Shown: positions 17,186 to 25,916 of the stretch, piece after piece
Layout: every line of letters begins with the position of its first letter
How positions within the stretch are numbered: the first letter of the stretch is position 1
Source: Ignavibacteria bacterium UBA7675
GTDB taxonomy: Bacteria > Bacteroidota > Ignavibacteria > Kapaibacteriales > UB7675
DNA length: 45,328 nt
Reading direction: 5' to 3'
Assembly: GCA_002483085.1 (NCBI GenBank)
Contig: DLHF01000020.1
Span: 41,380 to 86,707, forward strand
Made by a program: the position numbers and the translations under genes
Notes under the pieces: generated by a model
Seen by the model: the letters and a program-made list of their open reading frames with translations, nothing else
Told to the model about the DNA's origin: nothing
Database searches by the model: none

Positions 17186-17224
17186 AAAAAGGGGAGCGAT
17201 GGCAGCAGCTATCTCTCCCCTTTT
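17186..17224 (+). terminator. Rho-independent terminator
   Basis: AAAAGGGGAG pairs with CTCCCCTTTT (17187-17196 with 17215-17224). The loop has inner pairing. The 3' arm ends in TTTT. Fifteen bases after the Cys-rich gene; it could work in both directions. Confidence 0.85.
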
Positions 17225-17269
17225 CGTCCCGGGGAAAAACTGTGGTATTTCGTTGTTCCTTCTTTTCTT

Positions 17270-17281
17270 GTATATTATAAG
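17270..17281 (+). promoter_or_regulatory. GTATATTATAAG motif upstream of the envelope locus
   Basis: The same 12 bases occur on the minus strand at 45301-45312, upstream of the GH44 gene. It contains a TATTAT -10-like core. Here it lies about 147 bases before the start codon. No good -35 partner is visible. Confidence 0.35.
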
Positions 17282-17427
17282 CACTGCGATTCCTCTCCGT
17301 CCATGAGTGCCTGTTCTCAAGATCGCAGTACAGTAGTGCAGTGGTATATCCTAAGGTTTCTATTGAAACATCTCTACCTTCGATTTCCAAATTATAGTTT
17401 TTTAGTTTAATTCCGGAGTACGTCACT

Positions 17428-19680
17428 ATGTCTAAAGGTGGTGCAGGTAAGGTTTACTTTGTTCTCTACCTCGCGGTGATTCTTGAGCTTCTCATTATCA
17501 TCGTGGAACGGGATGAGGCCGAAGAGCACCTTATCCAGAAACAGAAAGAGTCGATGCGGATAGTCGAGAGTATTCTCTCGCAGCTTCAGACCGGTGCTGG
17601 AACCGAAGGTATAAGCACGCAATCGAAAGATGAAATTACGTTGCAGGAGCCAGGAGCTGGTAGTGATCCTACTGGTCCAAAGATCAAGCAGGATCGTACC
17701 TACTTTATCGAAGTAGGTGTTACCGACGTGTTTGGTACCGACAAGGTAGACAAAAGCGCCGAGGATGCTAATGAGAAAATTAGCAACCTGATCAAGCTCG
17801 CTAATGTGCAGCAGCTCGAATACCAAGTATTCTACCATCCGAGTGAGAACCCGGAAGGCGCTCCCTATTTCCCTCCCGGCGACAGCATGCGCAATGTAGA
17901 GCTGACCAGCGAGGGCCAGATGGTGGGCGACGAAGCCGATGGCAATGTGTGGCGTCTTGAGATGCTCCGTGAACTCGCTCTCAATGTGAAGTCGACAACC
18001 GACTGGCGTACCCCTGTGTACGAGGACTACACGCGAAGCATTGGAGCTCTGCAGCCCTATGCGCCAGCAGACGCAATCTCTGCCGACAGTGTGTTCCGCT
18101 ATTCAGCGGACTACACGCAAAAGGTCGCATTGAAGAACAACAACAAGGTCAAAAAACGCGCCTTTGTTGTGCGCTTCCAGGCGCCGACGAAGCCGGGATG
18201 GTATAAATTGCGCTTTGCATCAAAAACCAACCGAATTCTCGGTGTAGGTGGCGATGTCACCGAAATTCCCGACGATGCAAAAGTGAATATCGGTACGGTG
18301 CAGCTCAAAGTGAAAGACCTTCGCACAGTGAAAAAAGAGCTTGAGCGCAAGCTCGAAGGTATGGGGCTACCCTCGGCAGACGACCTTTCCAAAGACGTTA
18401 TTACTGCTGTGCAGTTCGACGAACAGCTTGAGCAGGTACGCAACCGCGTTGCCAGTGGCGAAATTACCAATACCGGCGAGAGCAATCTGCTTTCGCAGTT
18501 GGATCTTTACCGCTATATCTCTTTCCTGCTGGCTCCCGGTAAATCGGAAGCATTCCAGCAGAACCGTGGTAGCATCGAGGTGGATATCCGGGTAATTAAG
18601 CCCACAGTGAACATCGCCGACCCGTATGTTGAACTTCCGCCGCCGGTGTACTACTTCGATAAACTGCGTCCGACGTTTACCTTTACTGCTGGTCCGTACA
18701 TGGGCAACAATCCGCCTGAAGGCCGTATTGTGACGGCAAGCGGCTCTATTCCGCTTACCATTCAGGCCGTAGACCAGACAGCCGATGCAGGTGGTGCAGG
18801 TGGCCGTGGTGCAAAACGCACCTATCGCGCTATTGCACAGCGTTCACTCGATCCGGGTAAATACACTATCGAGGTGACACAACGCAACTCCGGCAAAGTG
18901 AAAACCGAACAGAGCGTGCTTGAAGTATTCCCGACAGCACTGAACGAGGACAGCAGAAAGGCTGTAGTGTCGAAAATGAACTACCTGTACTATGGTAATA
19001 CATTGAGATTGGATGTCGATCCTTCGTCGTCGGGTAAAATTCCGGCAGGCCAGTTCCGCACCTATCTCTCGACAGACAAGGATCAGCAGAAACCTGCTGC
19101 CCGTGGCTTAGCTTCCAGTGTAGATTTGCCAGCAGCAGCAAACTCGGCTTCGCTGCGCATAACATGGATATCGCCCTATACCGAAGAAGAGGTAGAGCTG
19201 TTCTCGCTTGCCAACCAGCCGATCAAGCAAGAAGATCCGCTCTGGGATATGAGCAATATTTCTACAAAATCTGCTCATAGTGGCAAGAAATTGAAAGTAG
19301 AAGTGCGTGACATCTCTATCATTCCCGCTATTGTCGATATGGGTAAAGAAGCCTCTGTCGCTGATGTAGTTGGGCCAGAGCTGTCGGGCATCGAAGTAAG
19401 TGTGCCGGGATTTGAGCTCGCTGGCTCTGAAATTATCAGCCAGGGTGATGGCCGGTATACGGCTGTGATTGAGTTGACTGGGGCACCTCCCAGAGGTGAA
19501 ACGACGATTACTGGGACAGTGACCGGTTCGATCGGCGCCAAGGTGAAAAACCCCAGCAATGGCAAGGTGTCGGAAACCAGCGCTGAGAAATTCAACGGTC
19601 AGGTCGACACAGATGCTCCGAGTGGTCGCCAGGGTGGAGGCCGTCAGACCGCGCCGCCGCCGCGCCGCCGCACGAGGTAA
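17428..19680 (+). CDS. Inner-membrane-anchored large periplasmic protein, GldM/PorM-like in architecture
   Basis: A 750-residue protein. Residues 1-8 are basic (cytoplasmic). Residues 9-26 form one membrane helix with Glu20 in its middle. A charged helical stretch (27-48) and several beta-rich segments follow. A coiled-coil-like part (around residue 290, VKKELERKLEG) separates them. The tail is Pro/Arg-rich (PPPRRRTR). One N-terminal anchor plus stacked periplasmic Ig-like domains is the layout of GldM/PorM, the T9SS motor shaft. I see no decisive GldM sequence motif, and no GldL partner lies upstream, so homology is unproven. CGGAG lies nine bases before the ATG. A strong terminator follows. 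Two barrel proteins and a VWA-OmpA protein come next, pointing to an envelope-spanning assembly. Confidence 0.5.
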   Translation: MSKGGAGKVYFVLYLAVILELLIIIVERDEAEEHLIQKQKESMRIVESILSQLQTGAGTEGISTQSKDEITLQEPGAGSDPTGPKIKQDRTYFIEVGVTDVFGTDKVDKSAEDANEKISNLIKLANVQQLEYQVFYHPSENPEGAPYFPPGDSMRNVELTSEGQMVGDEADGNVWRLEMLRELALNVKSTTDWRTPVYEDYTRSIGALQPYAPADAISADSVFRYSADYTQKVALKNNNKVKKRAFVVRFQAPTKPGWYKLRFASKTNRILGVGGDVTEIPDDAKVNIGTVQLKVKDLRTVKKELERKLEGMGLPSADDLSKDVITAVQFDEQLEQVRNRVASGEITNTGESNLLSQLDLYRYISFLLAPGKSEAFQQNRGSIEVDIRVIKPTVNIADPYVELPPPVYYFDKLRPTFTFTAGPYMGNNPPEGRIVTASGSIPLTIQAVDQTADAGGAGGRGAKRTYRAIAQRSLDPGKYTIEVTQRNSGKVKTEQSVLEVFPTALNEDSRKAVVSKMNYLYYGNTLRLDVDPSSSGKIPAGQFRTYLSTDKDQQKPAARGLASSVDLPAAANSASLRITWISPYTEEEVELFSLANQPIKQEDPLWDMSNISTKSAHSGKKLKVEVRDISIIPAIVDMGKEASVADVVGPELSGIEVSVPGFELAGSEIISQGDGRYTAVIELTGAPPRGETTITGTVTGSIGAKVKNPSNGKVSETSAEKFNGQVDTDAPSGRQGGGRQTAPPPRRRTR

Positions 19681-19691
19681 TTGATACGTAC

Positions 19692-19729
19692 AGGCAGAGA
19701 CACCGCCAGGTGTCTCTGCCTTTCTTTTT
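19692..19729 (+). terminator. Strong Rho-independent terminator
   Basis: AGGCAGAGACACC and GGTGTCTCTGCCT form a perfect 13-pair stem with a 4-base loop (19692-19704 and 19709-19721). TTTCTTTTTC follows. It lies 11 bases after the 750-residue protein's stop. Confidence 0.95.
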
Positions 19730-19888
19730 CCTACGAACAGACTGCCGCTTTTCCACTGATACCGGCTGTGTACCCCGGCTCTGCTATGGAACAATTCCCT
19801 TTCCCGTGTCCTTCAACGCGAATAGTGTGTGGTAAAACGGAGCCTGTCGGGGACAATTTTAGGACTATGTAAAACGCATTTTAATACG

Positions 19889-19916
19889 TATATTCAAAAC
19901 CCTTGTTTTGAACATA
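19889..19916 (+). promoter_or_regulatory. Inverted repeat upstream of the 602-residue barrel protein
   Basis: TTCAAAAC and GTTTTGAA (19893-19900, 19905-19912) form a perfect eight-pair stem around CCTT. One mismatch further out it extends through AT/AT. It is 107 bases before the start codon. No U-run follows, so it looks like an operator or leader hairpin rather than a terminator. The rest of 19730-20022 shows no gene. Confidence 0.4.
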
Positions 19917-20022
19917 GTACAAGCGCATAAATGCCGAACTGAGGAGAGTCCCCGGCCATAATCTCCCGGCGCAGAACAGTAGAAACAAAAGTTCCTTATA
20001 AACATCATCGAGTTGTGCATCA

Positions 20023-21831
20023 ATGAAAACAGAACTTTTTCGCAAACGGTGGACGCGTGTCCTTGCCCATTCTGCGGCGGCACTCCTGCTGGTCTCTACC
20101 GGTATTGCCCTCAAGCCCGCCGATGCCTCGGCACAGGGGCGCAATGAAATCGAGCAGATACTCAAGCGCTTCAAAAACTACAGGTACGGCAACATAACCT
20201 TGTACCAGCTCGAAAATCCCAACCTTGCAGCCGTCCGCAATATCCTGAAAACTGATACAAAAGACGCAACGGATACAGGCGAAGACCCAATGGCCAAATT
20301 GGAGCCTGCGGTTCAAGTACGGATACGGCAAACAGTCCAAAAACTGCGCAATGAAGTGCGTGTTATCCGCGATCTCCAGAATAATGCCGGTCTTGTAATT
20401 ACGCCTGATATCGAAGCTGCTGTGCGCGCGGAAGTAAAAAAACTTACGGCTGACCGCGGTCCGAGGATTGAAGACGTGTATATCGTCACGACACGAGCTC
20501 CGCGTGGCGAAGTGGGAACTATTATCGCTCTCATTGCAACAACAAAGGGCAATCCGAATATTTCGCAGAACCTCAATGTTGTTACAGATTCCGATATTTA
20601 CACCATAGACGAGCTCCGCGCCTATTCGCTGGCAGCGACCTATGGGGCAAACAACATGTACGACTATATCCACACGGCAATTGTACAGGGCGCAGTAAAG
20701 AACGTAACGGCTGATGCTCAGGGGCTTACCGATGTTCTGACAACACTCGTTCCCCGCGAATTCGGCCTTACGCAATCACTCGTCGTCGACGAGTCGGATA
20801 TCACAAGCGGCGACATCCAGCAGTTTGTGCGTATCTCTGAAGGCCAGCCGATGCAGTACAATTACCCGCACGAAGTGATTGTAAGCTACGATCTTATCAG
20901 CTATCGCCGGTACGAGCCTGCTTATCTGGCTGCTTATGCAGAAGAGCCTGTTGCAGAAGATCCTGCTGTAACGGGTGGCGACAGTGCTGCAGTGGCTGAT
21001 GCTGCAGCGGCAGCGGCGGAAGCGCCTACCGACGTGTATAATGTAGATCTTCCCAAGTATGGCGTAGAGCTTCGTTATGGGCTCGACGAGATCAACTATC
21101 CTTCGCTGTGGAGCGAGCGCTTGGCGCTGAATGCTATTTGGCAAAACGCAAAGCTCGGCGTGATTCTGCCCACAAGTGGCTGGGCGTCGCTGGCCGAATC
21201 GTTTGGACAAACCCGCCAGCTTACACATGCGGGCTTTGGTATCAACGGTGCGTTTAACTTCCCCATCAAAATTATTCCGAGCAGTGGTATATTCCACGCC
21301 AATTTCGGCTATGTATTCAATGATGCAGAGCCTGCTTCCTACAAAAACAGGGTGGCCGAGCCCGATCTTGGTAGCGCATTTGACTCCCTGACAAACGACT
21401 ACCTCGTTCGCTTTAATGCTCAGTTACATTACACCTTTGCTATTGCCGTAGATAAGGACTATATGTTCCGCTTTGGTATCGGTGGCTCGGTGTACAGTGT
21501 GGAGACCTGGTACAACCAGCTTGATGTTGTTGAAGAAGACGGTTTGGCAGTGGGCCAGCAAGGTGTCTTTACCAAACGCAAAAGCGAAACAATTGGCGGT
21601 ATCTCCGGTCGTATCGAATACATGACCATCAACACGCCTACTCCTTATGGATTTGCACTGCAATACTTCGACGAAGCTATCTCGGGTAATATCTGGCTGC
21701 AAATTCCTATCGTGTCCACATTGGCAGTACGGCTGGATGGCAAAGCATTTGCTCCTGCTTTCCGCGATGCACATCTGTGGGAAAATTCTAATGTCTTTAT
21801 TCCGTCAGCCCGTGTGATCTGGAACTTCTGA
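20023..21831 (+). CDS. Putative outer-membrane barrel protein with periplasmic domain
   Basis: A 602-residue exported protein; I do not recognise the family. The signal peptide is about residues 1-38 (hydrophobic core LAHSAAALLLVSTGIAL, cleavage near ASA-QG). Residues 40-290 are mixed alpha/beta with a basic helical start (NEIEQILKRFKNYRYG). A low-complexity Ala/Glu/Asp linker lies around residues 305-345. The last 250 residues alternate aromatic and polar residues as transmembrane strands do (YMFRFGIGGSVYS), and the protein ends in WNF, the usual terminal aromatic of outer-membrane barrels. No Shine-Dalgarno is visible. It probably works with the flanking envelope genes. Confidence 0.6.
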   Translation: MKTELFRKRWTRVLAHSAAALLLVSTGIALKPADASAQGRNEIEQILKRFKNYRYGNITLYQLENPNLAAVRNILKTDTKDATDTGEDPMAKLEPAVQVRIRQTVQKLRNEVRVIRDLQNNAGLVITPDIEAAVRAEVKKLTADRGPRIEDVYIVTTRAPRGEVGTIIALIATTKGNPNISQNLNVVTDSDIYTIDELRAYSLAATYGANNMYDYIHTAIVQGAVKNVTADAQGLTDVLTTLVPREFGLTQSLVVDESDITSGDIQQFVRISEGQPMQYNYPHEVIVSYDLISYRRYEPAYLAAYAEEPVAEDPAVTGGDSAAVADAAAAAAEAPTDVYNVDLPKYGVELRYGLDEINYPSLWSERLALNAIWQNAKLGVILPTSGWASLAESFGQTRQLTHAGFGINGAFNFPIKIIPSSGIFHANFGYVFNDAEPASYKNRVAEPDLGSAFDSLTNDYLVRFNAQLHYTFAIAVDKDYMFRFGIGGSVYSVETWYNQLDVVEEDGLAVGQQGVFTKRKSETIGGISGRIEYMTINTPTPYGFALQYFDEAISGNIWLQIPIVSTLAVRLDGKAFAPAFRDAHLWENSNVFIPSARVIWNF

Positions 21832-21912
21832 TCGGCACGGAGCTTATGGGCGTTGACAGTCGGTTGAGGTGATTCCCAGATTTTTCCCAGAATATTAAGC
21901 GAATATACCGTC

Positions 21913-23364
21913 ATGAAGAAGACATTAACATCTCTTGCTCTTTTTGCAGCAGCCTGCTTTATGAGCGGTGAGTCGGCACAGGCGCAGACTACCGATCGCC
22001 AGGAGCTGCTACGTTCTCTGAAAACCATTGATACTAATATTGTGCGATACTTTCCACGCTGGAGAATCTGCGAGCCAGATATCCAGGCGAAAGTGTATCA
22101 GACATTTCTGTTGTTCGGCTATCCGAAGGATAGCTTGGATAAACAAAGCATCGTCGTAACGGCAGCGCCGAAGTCTAGTGCCGATCCCTATGAACCGTAC
22201 ACCCTGCTTCTTATTGAGTCGGGCTCCCAAAGCATGGTCGCCTCGGATATCGATGCTAATATGGATCGCCTTGCCGAAGTGATCAGCGGTGGTGTCATTT
22301 ATAGTGGTCCGGAAAAAGGGCTGACGACTATGGACGGTAGCCGGACCTATTGCTTTGTGGAAATTCCCCCCGAAATTCCGCTTTCGCCGGTGCAGGCGCG
22401 CGAAATCACAAACTTTCTCGAACCCACAGATGTCGATCATTCGATTTCCTTGTCGATTTTCGAGCAAAAAGTGAAAATTGGCAAGTCCGGGTTCTGGGTG
22501 CGTTCTATTCTCGGCACCGATGAAGTGGGATACCACTTCTGGTCTGCTGGCGAAGCAAAGGTGGTGCTGCAACGCCCGCTGTACGAAAACGCCGATGAAT
22601 CCACACGGCGAGCTATTCCCTACTTGCTGAATGCGCGTTTGGGTGGTGGCTATCGTCTTAAGAGCGGATTGGAAGACCAGAAAACGCTGTTTGAATTTAT
22701 CCCCTCGCGCAGACTGAACACTGGGCCGGGCGGTAAATTTGTGGCAGGACTCGACTTTCACATGCCGTTCCATCCGCAGTTTGGTGTGAGCGCCAACTTG
22801 GAGCTTCCTTTCCAAGGGCTTGATGGTACGCAAGTGGACGAAGAATCCTACGCTTCCTATGGTGTGGCTGCTGGTGCGCTGAACCCCGTTCGCGAAGATA
22901 TATCCTTTCCTGTGAGTGATCGTGTGGTACCTGTGCTGCGCTCGACCGGCCAGGCGACATTGTTCTATCACTGGTGGCTTAACCCCTCTACGCCCGAAAA
23001 CTACTTCCGCTTTGATGTAGGGGTGAGCTATGCTGAAGTTCGCGAGGCTATGCTGTATGAAAAAACAGGCGATCCGGGATTGATATTTATGACCATGAAC
23101 GGTGTCGAAGGCCTGAACACATTTAAGCCAGCAGAAGTTGGCGACTGGATGTACCTCAAAGCAGAGTATAGAAGCCAAGCTGTGTGGCCCTTTGGTGTCA
23201 GCTTGCAGTACTCTAACCAAATCCTGCTCGGACGTGCATATATTCCTCTGCTCGGCCAATGGCTGTACCTGGAAGGGAAATATGCAACACCGCTGCGTCA
23301 TGCGAGACCGTATGAAGTGCGTAACTTCTTTATGATTTCTCCCATTCTGCGCCTTACGATCTAA
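21913..23364 (+). CDS. Putative outer-membrane barrel protein
   Basis: A 483-residue exported protein of unrecognised family. The signal peptide ends near residue 24 (SAQAQ). Residues 25-200 form a soluble domain (NIVRYFPRWRICEPDIQAKVYQTF). From about residue 210 there are repeated amphipathic strands (YRLKSGL, FVAGLDFHMPFHPQFGVSANLELPF, YLKAEYRSQAVWPFGVSLQYS) and a final strand ISPILRLTI, typical of a barrel. It lies 81 bases after the previous barrel gene and is followed by a terminator, so the two probably form one transcript. A 496-codon frame on the opposite strand is a shadow of this gene. Confidence 0.6.
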   Translation: MKKTLTSLALFAAACFMSGESAQAQTTDRQELLRSLKTIDTNIVRYFPRWRICEPDIQAKVYQTFLLFGYPKDSLDKQSIVVTAAPKSSADPYEPYTLLLIESGSQSMVASDIDANMDRLAEVISGGVIYSGPEKGLTTMDGSRTYCFVEIPPEIPLSPVQAREITNFLEPTDVDHSISLSIFEQKVKIGKSGFWVRSILGTDEVGYHFWSAGEAKVVLQRPLYENADESTRRAIPYLLNARLGGGYRLKSGLEDQKTLFEFIPSRRLNTGPGGKFVAGLDFHMPFHPQFGVSANLELPFQGLDGTQVDEESYASYGVAAGALNPVREDISFPVSDRVVPVLRSTGQATLFYHWWLNPSTPENYFRFDVGVSYAEVREAMLYEKTGDPGLIFMTMNGVEGLNTFKPAEVGDWMYLKAEYRSQAVWPFGVSLQYSNQILLGRAYIPLLGQWLYLEGKYATPLRHARPYEVRNFFMISPILRLTI

Positions 23365-23385
23365 TCGTATGATAGTTGGAAAAAC

Positions 23386-23427
23386 AACCCCCGTGCATTC
23401 ACCATGTGTTTGTCGGGGGTTTTTTTC
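23386..23427 (+). terminator. Rho-independent terminator overlapping a promoter
   Basis: ACCCCCG (23387-23393) pairs with CGGGGGT (23414-23420), followed by seven more T. The loop is 20 bases. It ends the barrel-gene transcript. The -33 element of the next promoter lies in its loop. Confidence 0.85.
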
Positions 23428-23439
23428 TTTGTATTTTTG
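23409..23439 (+). promoter_or_regulatory. Bacteroidota-consensus promoter of the VWA-OmpA gene
   Basis: TTTG at 23409-23412 and TATTTTTG at 23432-23439 are separated by 19 bases, an exact match to TTTG-N19-21-TAnnTTTG. The leader to the GTG start would be about 130 bases. Confidence 0.6.
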
Positions 23440-23578
23440 CCATTCTGAACAAAACGGCCAGTTTTTCTTTGAGCTGGATGTGCTCGCACTGGTGAGCAAT
23501 CACCGAACTTGTCGGCGTCCCCCTGCGGCGACTACGAGTGGTTGAGAAAATCATGTTATTTAAAACGGGAACGATATT

Positions 23579-24916
23579 GTGTCTTCTGTCGTAACGATAC
23601 TTCTCTGCTGCTTTTTTCCTGCTGTTCTTTTTGCCCAGTCGGCTAGCCAGCTATCGACATCCAAAGATTCTCTTGAGCGCCGTAAGCTCTTGGACGAAGC
23701 CGAGGTTCGATCTGCCCGGCAAGACCTTTCTCTTACTATCCGCAATGTAGATGTGTCGCGCTTTCCCGAGGTAAATGTCATTGTAGAAGCCTTTAATCGG
23801 CAGGGCTTGCCCCTGGATACTCTGCGTGCAGAGGATGTGAGCGTGATTGAGAACGGACGTGAAAAGCGCGTGATTTCTGTGCAGAAGATTACGGTGAACG
23901 AGCGCGTTTTCGTGGATTTTGTATTTGTCATTGATGTTACTGGCTCGATGCAGTCGTATATCAATGGTGTGCGTAATAATATCTCGAGTTTTACCAGCTC
24001 GCTTGTGCGGCGTGGTATAGATTATCAGCTCGGCTTGGTTCTGTTCTCCGATGTGATCGAAAAGAGCTATCAACCTACCGGTAGTGTTGTTGATTTTATG
24101 CAGTGGCTTGCTACTGTGCGAGCCAGTGGTGGCTTGGATGAAAAAGAAAATGCGCTCGAAGCGCTCGCCGAAGCTTCGAGACTTAAATACCGCCCCGCTG
24201 CCAACCGCGTGGTGGTGCTGATTACCGATGCACCTTTTCATCAGAAAGGTGAGCAAGGTGGCAATGGCATTACGGGTCTTACAACGAAGACGACAATTGA
24301 TTTGCTGAACAGCAAGGATGTGCGTGTGTTCGGTATTGTGCCCGAGAAATTAGAAGAATACCAGAAAATTACGCAGAAAACTCATGGAGGGATTTTTGAA
24401 CTCCAGCAGTCATTTGCCACAATTCTCGACAATTTTTCCAACCAGCTTACGAATCTCTACGCTCTACGCTATCGCTCCGATGAGGAAATGCTACCCGATT
24501 CTATTGAGATTGGTATTGTAGACAGCAAAAAGGTACAGCTCGTAAAGCAAACTATTCCTATTATTGAAATCGGTAGGAAGCTGATTATCGAGAACCTCCT
24601 GTACTCTGTCAATAGTGCGAATCTCGCCGATACAGTGGAAGAGCTGGAACGCATAGGCGACTTCCTGGGTCGCAAACCCAATGTGACAATCCAGGTAGAA
24701 GGCCATACAGATGCAAAGGGAAGCGACGCGGCTAATCTGCGCCTGTCGCAACTGCGGTCGGAAAGCGTGAAGAACTATTTAGTAAATAAGAAAGGAATAG
24801 CCGCCAGCCGAATTAAGACCGTCGGTTATGGTGAAAGCCGCCCTATTGCGAGCAATGCTACGGAATTCGGCAGACAGCTCAATCGCCGCACAGAAATTGT
24901 GATTATCGACAAATAA
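23579..24916 (+). CDS. Secreted VWA-domain protein with C-terminal OmpA peptidoglycan-binding domain
   Basis: A 445-residue protein. A signal peptide (VTILLCCFFPAVLFAQ) is followed by a beta domain (residues 50-105). A von Willebrand A domain comes next, with the MIDAS motif DVTGS at 119-123 and VLITDAPFHQ as its second metal-site strand. The last 110 residues are an OmpA-like domain (VEGHTDAKGSDAANLRLSQLR and NRRTEIVI) with the Asp and Arg that grip diaminopimelate. It probably tethers a metal-dependent adhesion module to peptidoglycan in the periplasm. The start is GTG, with GGGA nine bases upstream; an out-of-frame ATG at 23553 stops quickly. It follows the two barrel genes under its own promoter. 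Confidence 0.8.
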   Translation: MSSVVTILLCCFFPAVLFAQSASQLSTSKDSLERRKLLDEAEVRSARQDLSLTIRNVDVSRFPEVNVIVEAFNRQGLPLDTLRAEDVSVIENGREKRVISVQKITVNERVFVDFVFVIDVTGSMQSYINGVRNNISSFTSSLVRRGIDYQLGLVLFSDVIEKSYQPTGSVVDFMQWLATVRASGGLDEKENALEALAEASRLKYRPAANRVVVLITDAPFHQKGEQGGNGITGLTTKTTIDLLNSKDVRVFGIVPEKLEEYQKITQKTHGGIFELQQSFATILDNFSNQLTNLYALRYRSDEEMLPDSIEIGIVDSKKVQLVKQTIPIIEIGRKLIIENLLYSVNSANLADTVEELERIGDFLGRKPNVTIQVEGHTDAKGSDAANLRLSQLRSESVKNYLVNKKGIAASRIKTVGYGESRPIASNATEFGRQLNRRTEIVIIDK

Positions 24917-24952
24917 TATTCTCGCTCACCTCTCCTGCACTGGCGCCGCTTG

Positions 24953-25657
24953 TTACTGAGCATGCGGCGATACATCCTTGGTCTCTATATCAATATTGCG
25001 TTTCCGAAAGGCATCGAGGAACTGCATTGTCATTTCTCTGTGCTTTTCAGATGCTCTGGGCGACGGGTAGCTTACGATGCTGAGCGGGCCGATTACTTGG
25101 TCGCGTATTTGCAATGCGTCTATGGCATCGCCAAGCTTTTTCTGAACATCGGTAAAATTGTCGGCGCCAATATCGCCAATAATATACAGTGTAGAAGGAA
25201 GCTGATCACCGCCGATTGTGTTGGCAATATTCGCTGTGAGTACCTGCTGTATGCGGAGATTTGCCGGGCGTGCGTTCACGCATGCTTCGAATATCGAGCG
25301 CCTAAAATCAGTAAAAGATACAAACTGCTGGGCTACGTGCGTGCTGCCTACGACCATCTTGGTGGAAGCCGAGTCGGCGCCTATTTTTTCTGCGATTCTT
25401 CGGGTATAGATGTGAGCCGTAGCGGAGTCGACGGGCGAAAGGGCGAGCGCGTACACAGCCCGAGTAATGGGCGTTTTACTCCTTTTTACAATGGCATTGC
25501 GCCGGGGTATTTCGCGGTAAATAGTAGTCAGTATTAATGCCGTAACAGCCAGAGTACCTAAAGCTATAAAAATATAAAGCCAGCCGTTCTTTTTAGGCAC
25601 AGGCAATTCGCTGTCGGTGGGTTGTTCCCAATCGTGTGAGTCGTTGCGTGCAGCCAT
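24953..25657 (-). CDS. Single-pass membrane protein of unknown function
   Basis: A 234-residue protein I do not recognise. An acidic 25-residue N-terminus precedes one membrane helix (about residues 26-46, WLYIFIALGTLAVTALILTTI). The remaining 185 residues form an alpha/beta domain with strands such as VYALALSPVDSATAHIYTRRI, KMVVGSTHVAQQF and LPSTLYIIGDIG. This pattern resembles a von Willebrand A-like fold without an intact MIDAS. It is convergent with the VWA-OmpA gene, 36 bases apart, which may reflect a shared envelope role. Followed upstream by repeat-containing intergenic DNA. Confidence 0.55.
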   Translation of the reverse strand: MAARNDSHDWEQPTDSELPVPKKNGWLYIFIALGTLAVTALILTTIYREIPRRNAIVKRSKTPITRAVYALALSPVDSATAHIYTRRIAEKIGADSASTKMVVGSTHVAQQFVSFTDFRRSIFEACVNARPANLRIQQVLTANIANTIGGDQLPSTLYIIGDIGADNFTDVQKKLGDAIDALQIRDQVIGPLSIVSYPSPRASEKHREMTMQFLDAFRKRNIDIETKDVSPHAQ

Positions 25658-25725
25658 AGTCCTACCGATGAGTTGTAAAAGGAGTGTTGTTCGCCGGAAT
25701 CATTTGCGCTGCCATGAGAGCAGGA

Positions 25726-25916
25726 AAAGTACGGGGCACGGGCGTCTCTGTCCCGAGGTCTCGTCGCTGTCACCGGTCGCAAACCCGCTGCGAAGAAGCC
25801 CGACCGGCCACGCGTCATTTTGCTACGCATCATCCACCATAAAAACAGCGCGGACGAGCTTATGATCATTGCAGCGCAGTGCAGAGATCAAAGGCCGGGA
25901 CGAAGACCGAAGCGCC
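25726..25916 (-). repeat. Dispersed intergenic repeat copy, inverted
   Basis: Read on the minus strand: GGCGCTTCGGTCTTCG, CTCTGCACTGCGCTGCA, then TTTGCGACCGGTGACAGCGA and a right end CGCCCGTGCCCCGTACTTTT. The right-end stem is CGGG/CCCG here. It lies between two genes transcribed in the same direction. Confidence 0.7.

Noticed and set aside
19941..19951. GAGGAGAGTCC, similar to the conserved GAGGAAAGTCC block of RNase P RNA
   Set aside because: The other conserved blocks and pairing regions of RNase P RNA are absent in the surrounding 300 bases.
22009..23499. A 496-codon open frame on the minus strand opposite the 483-residue barrel gene
   Set aside because: It has no recognisable domain, and its composition (many His, Arg, Cys) is that of an antisense shadow; the plus frame has a signal peptide and barrel strands.
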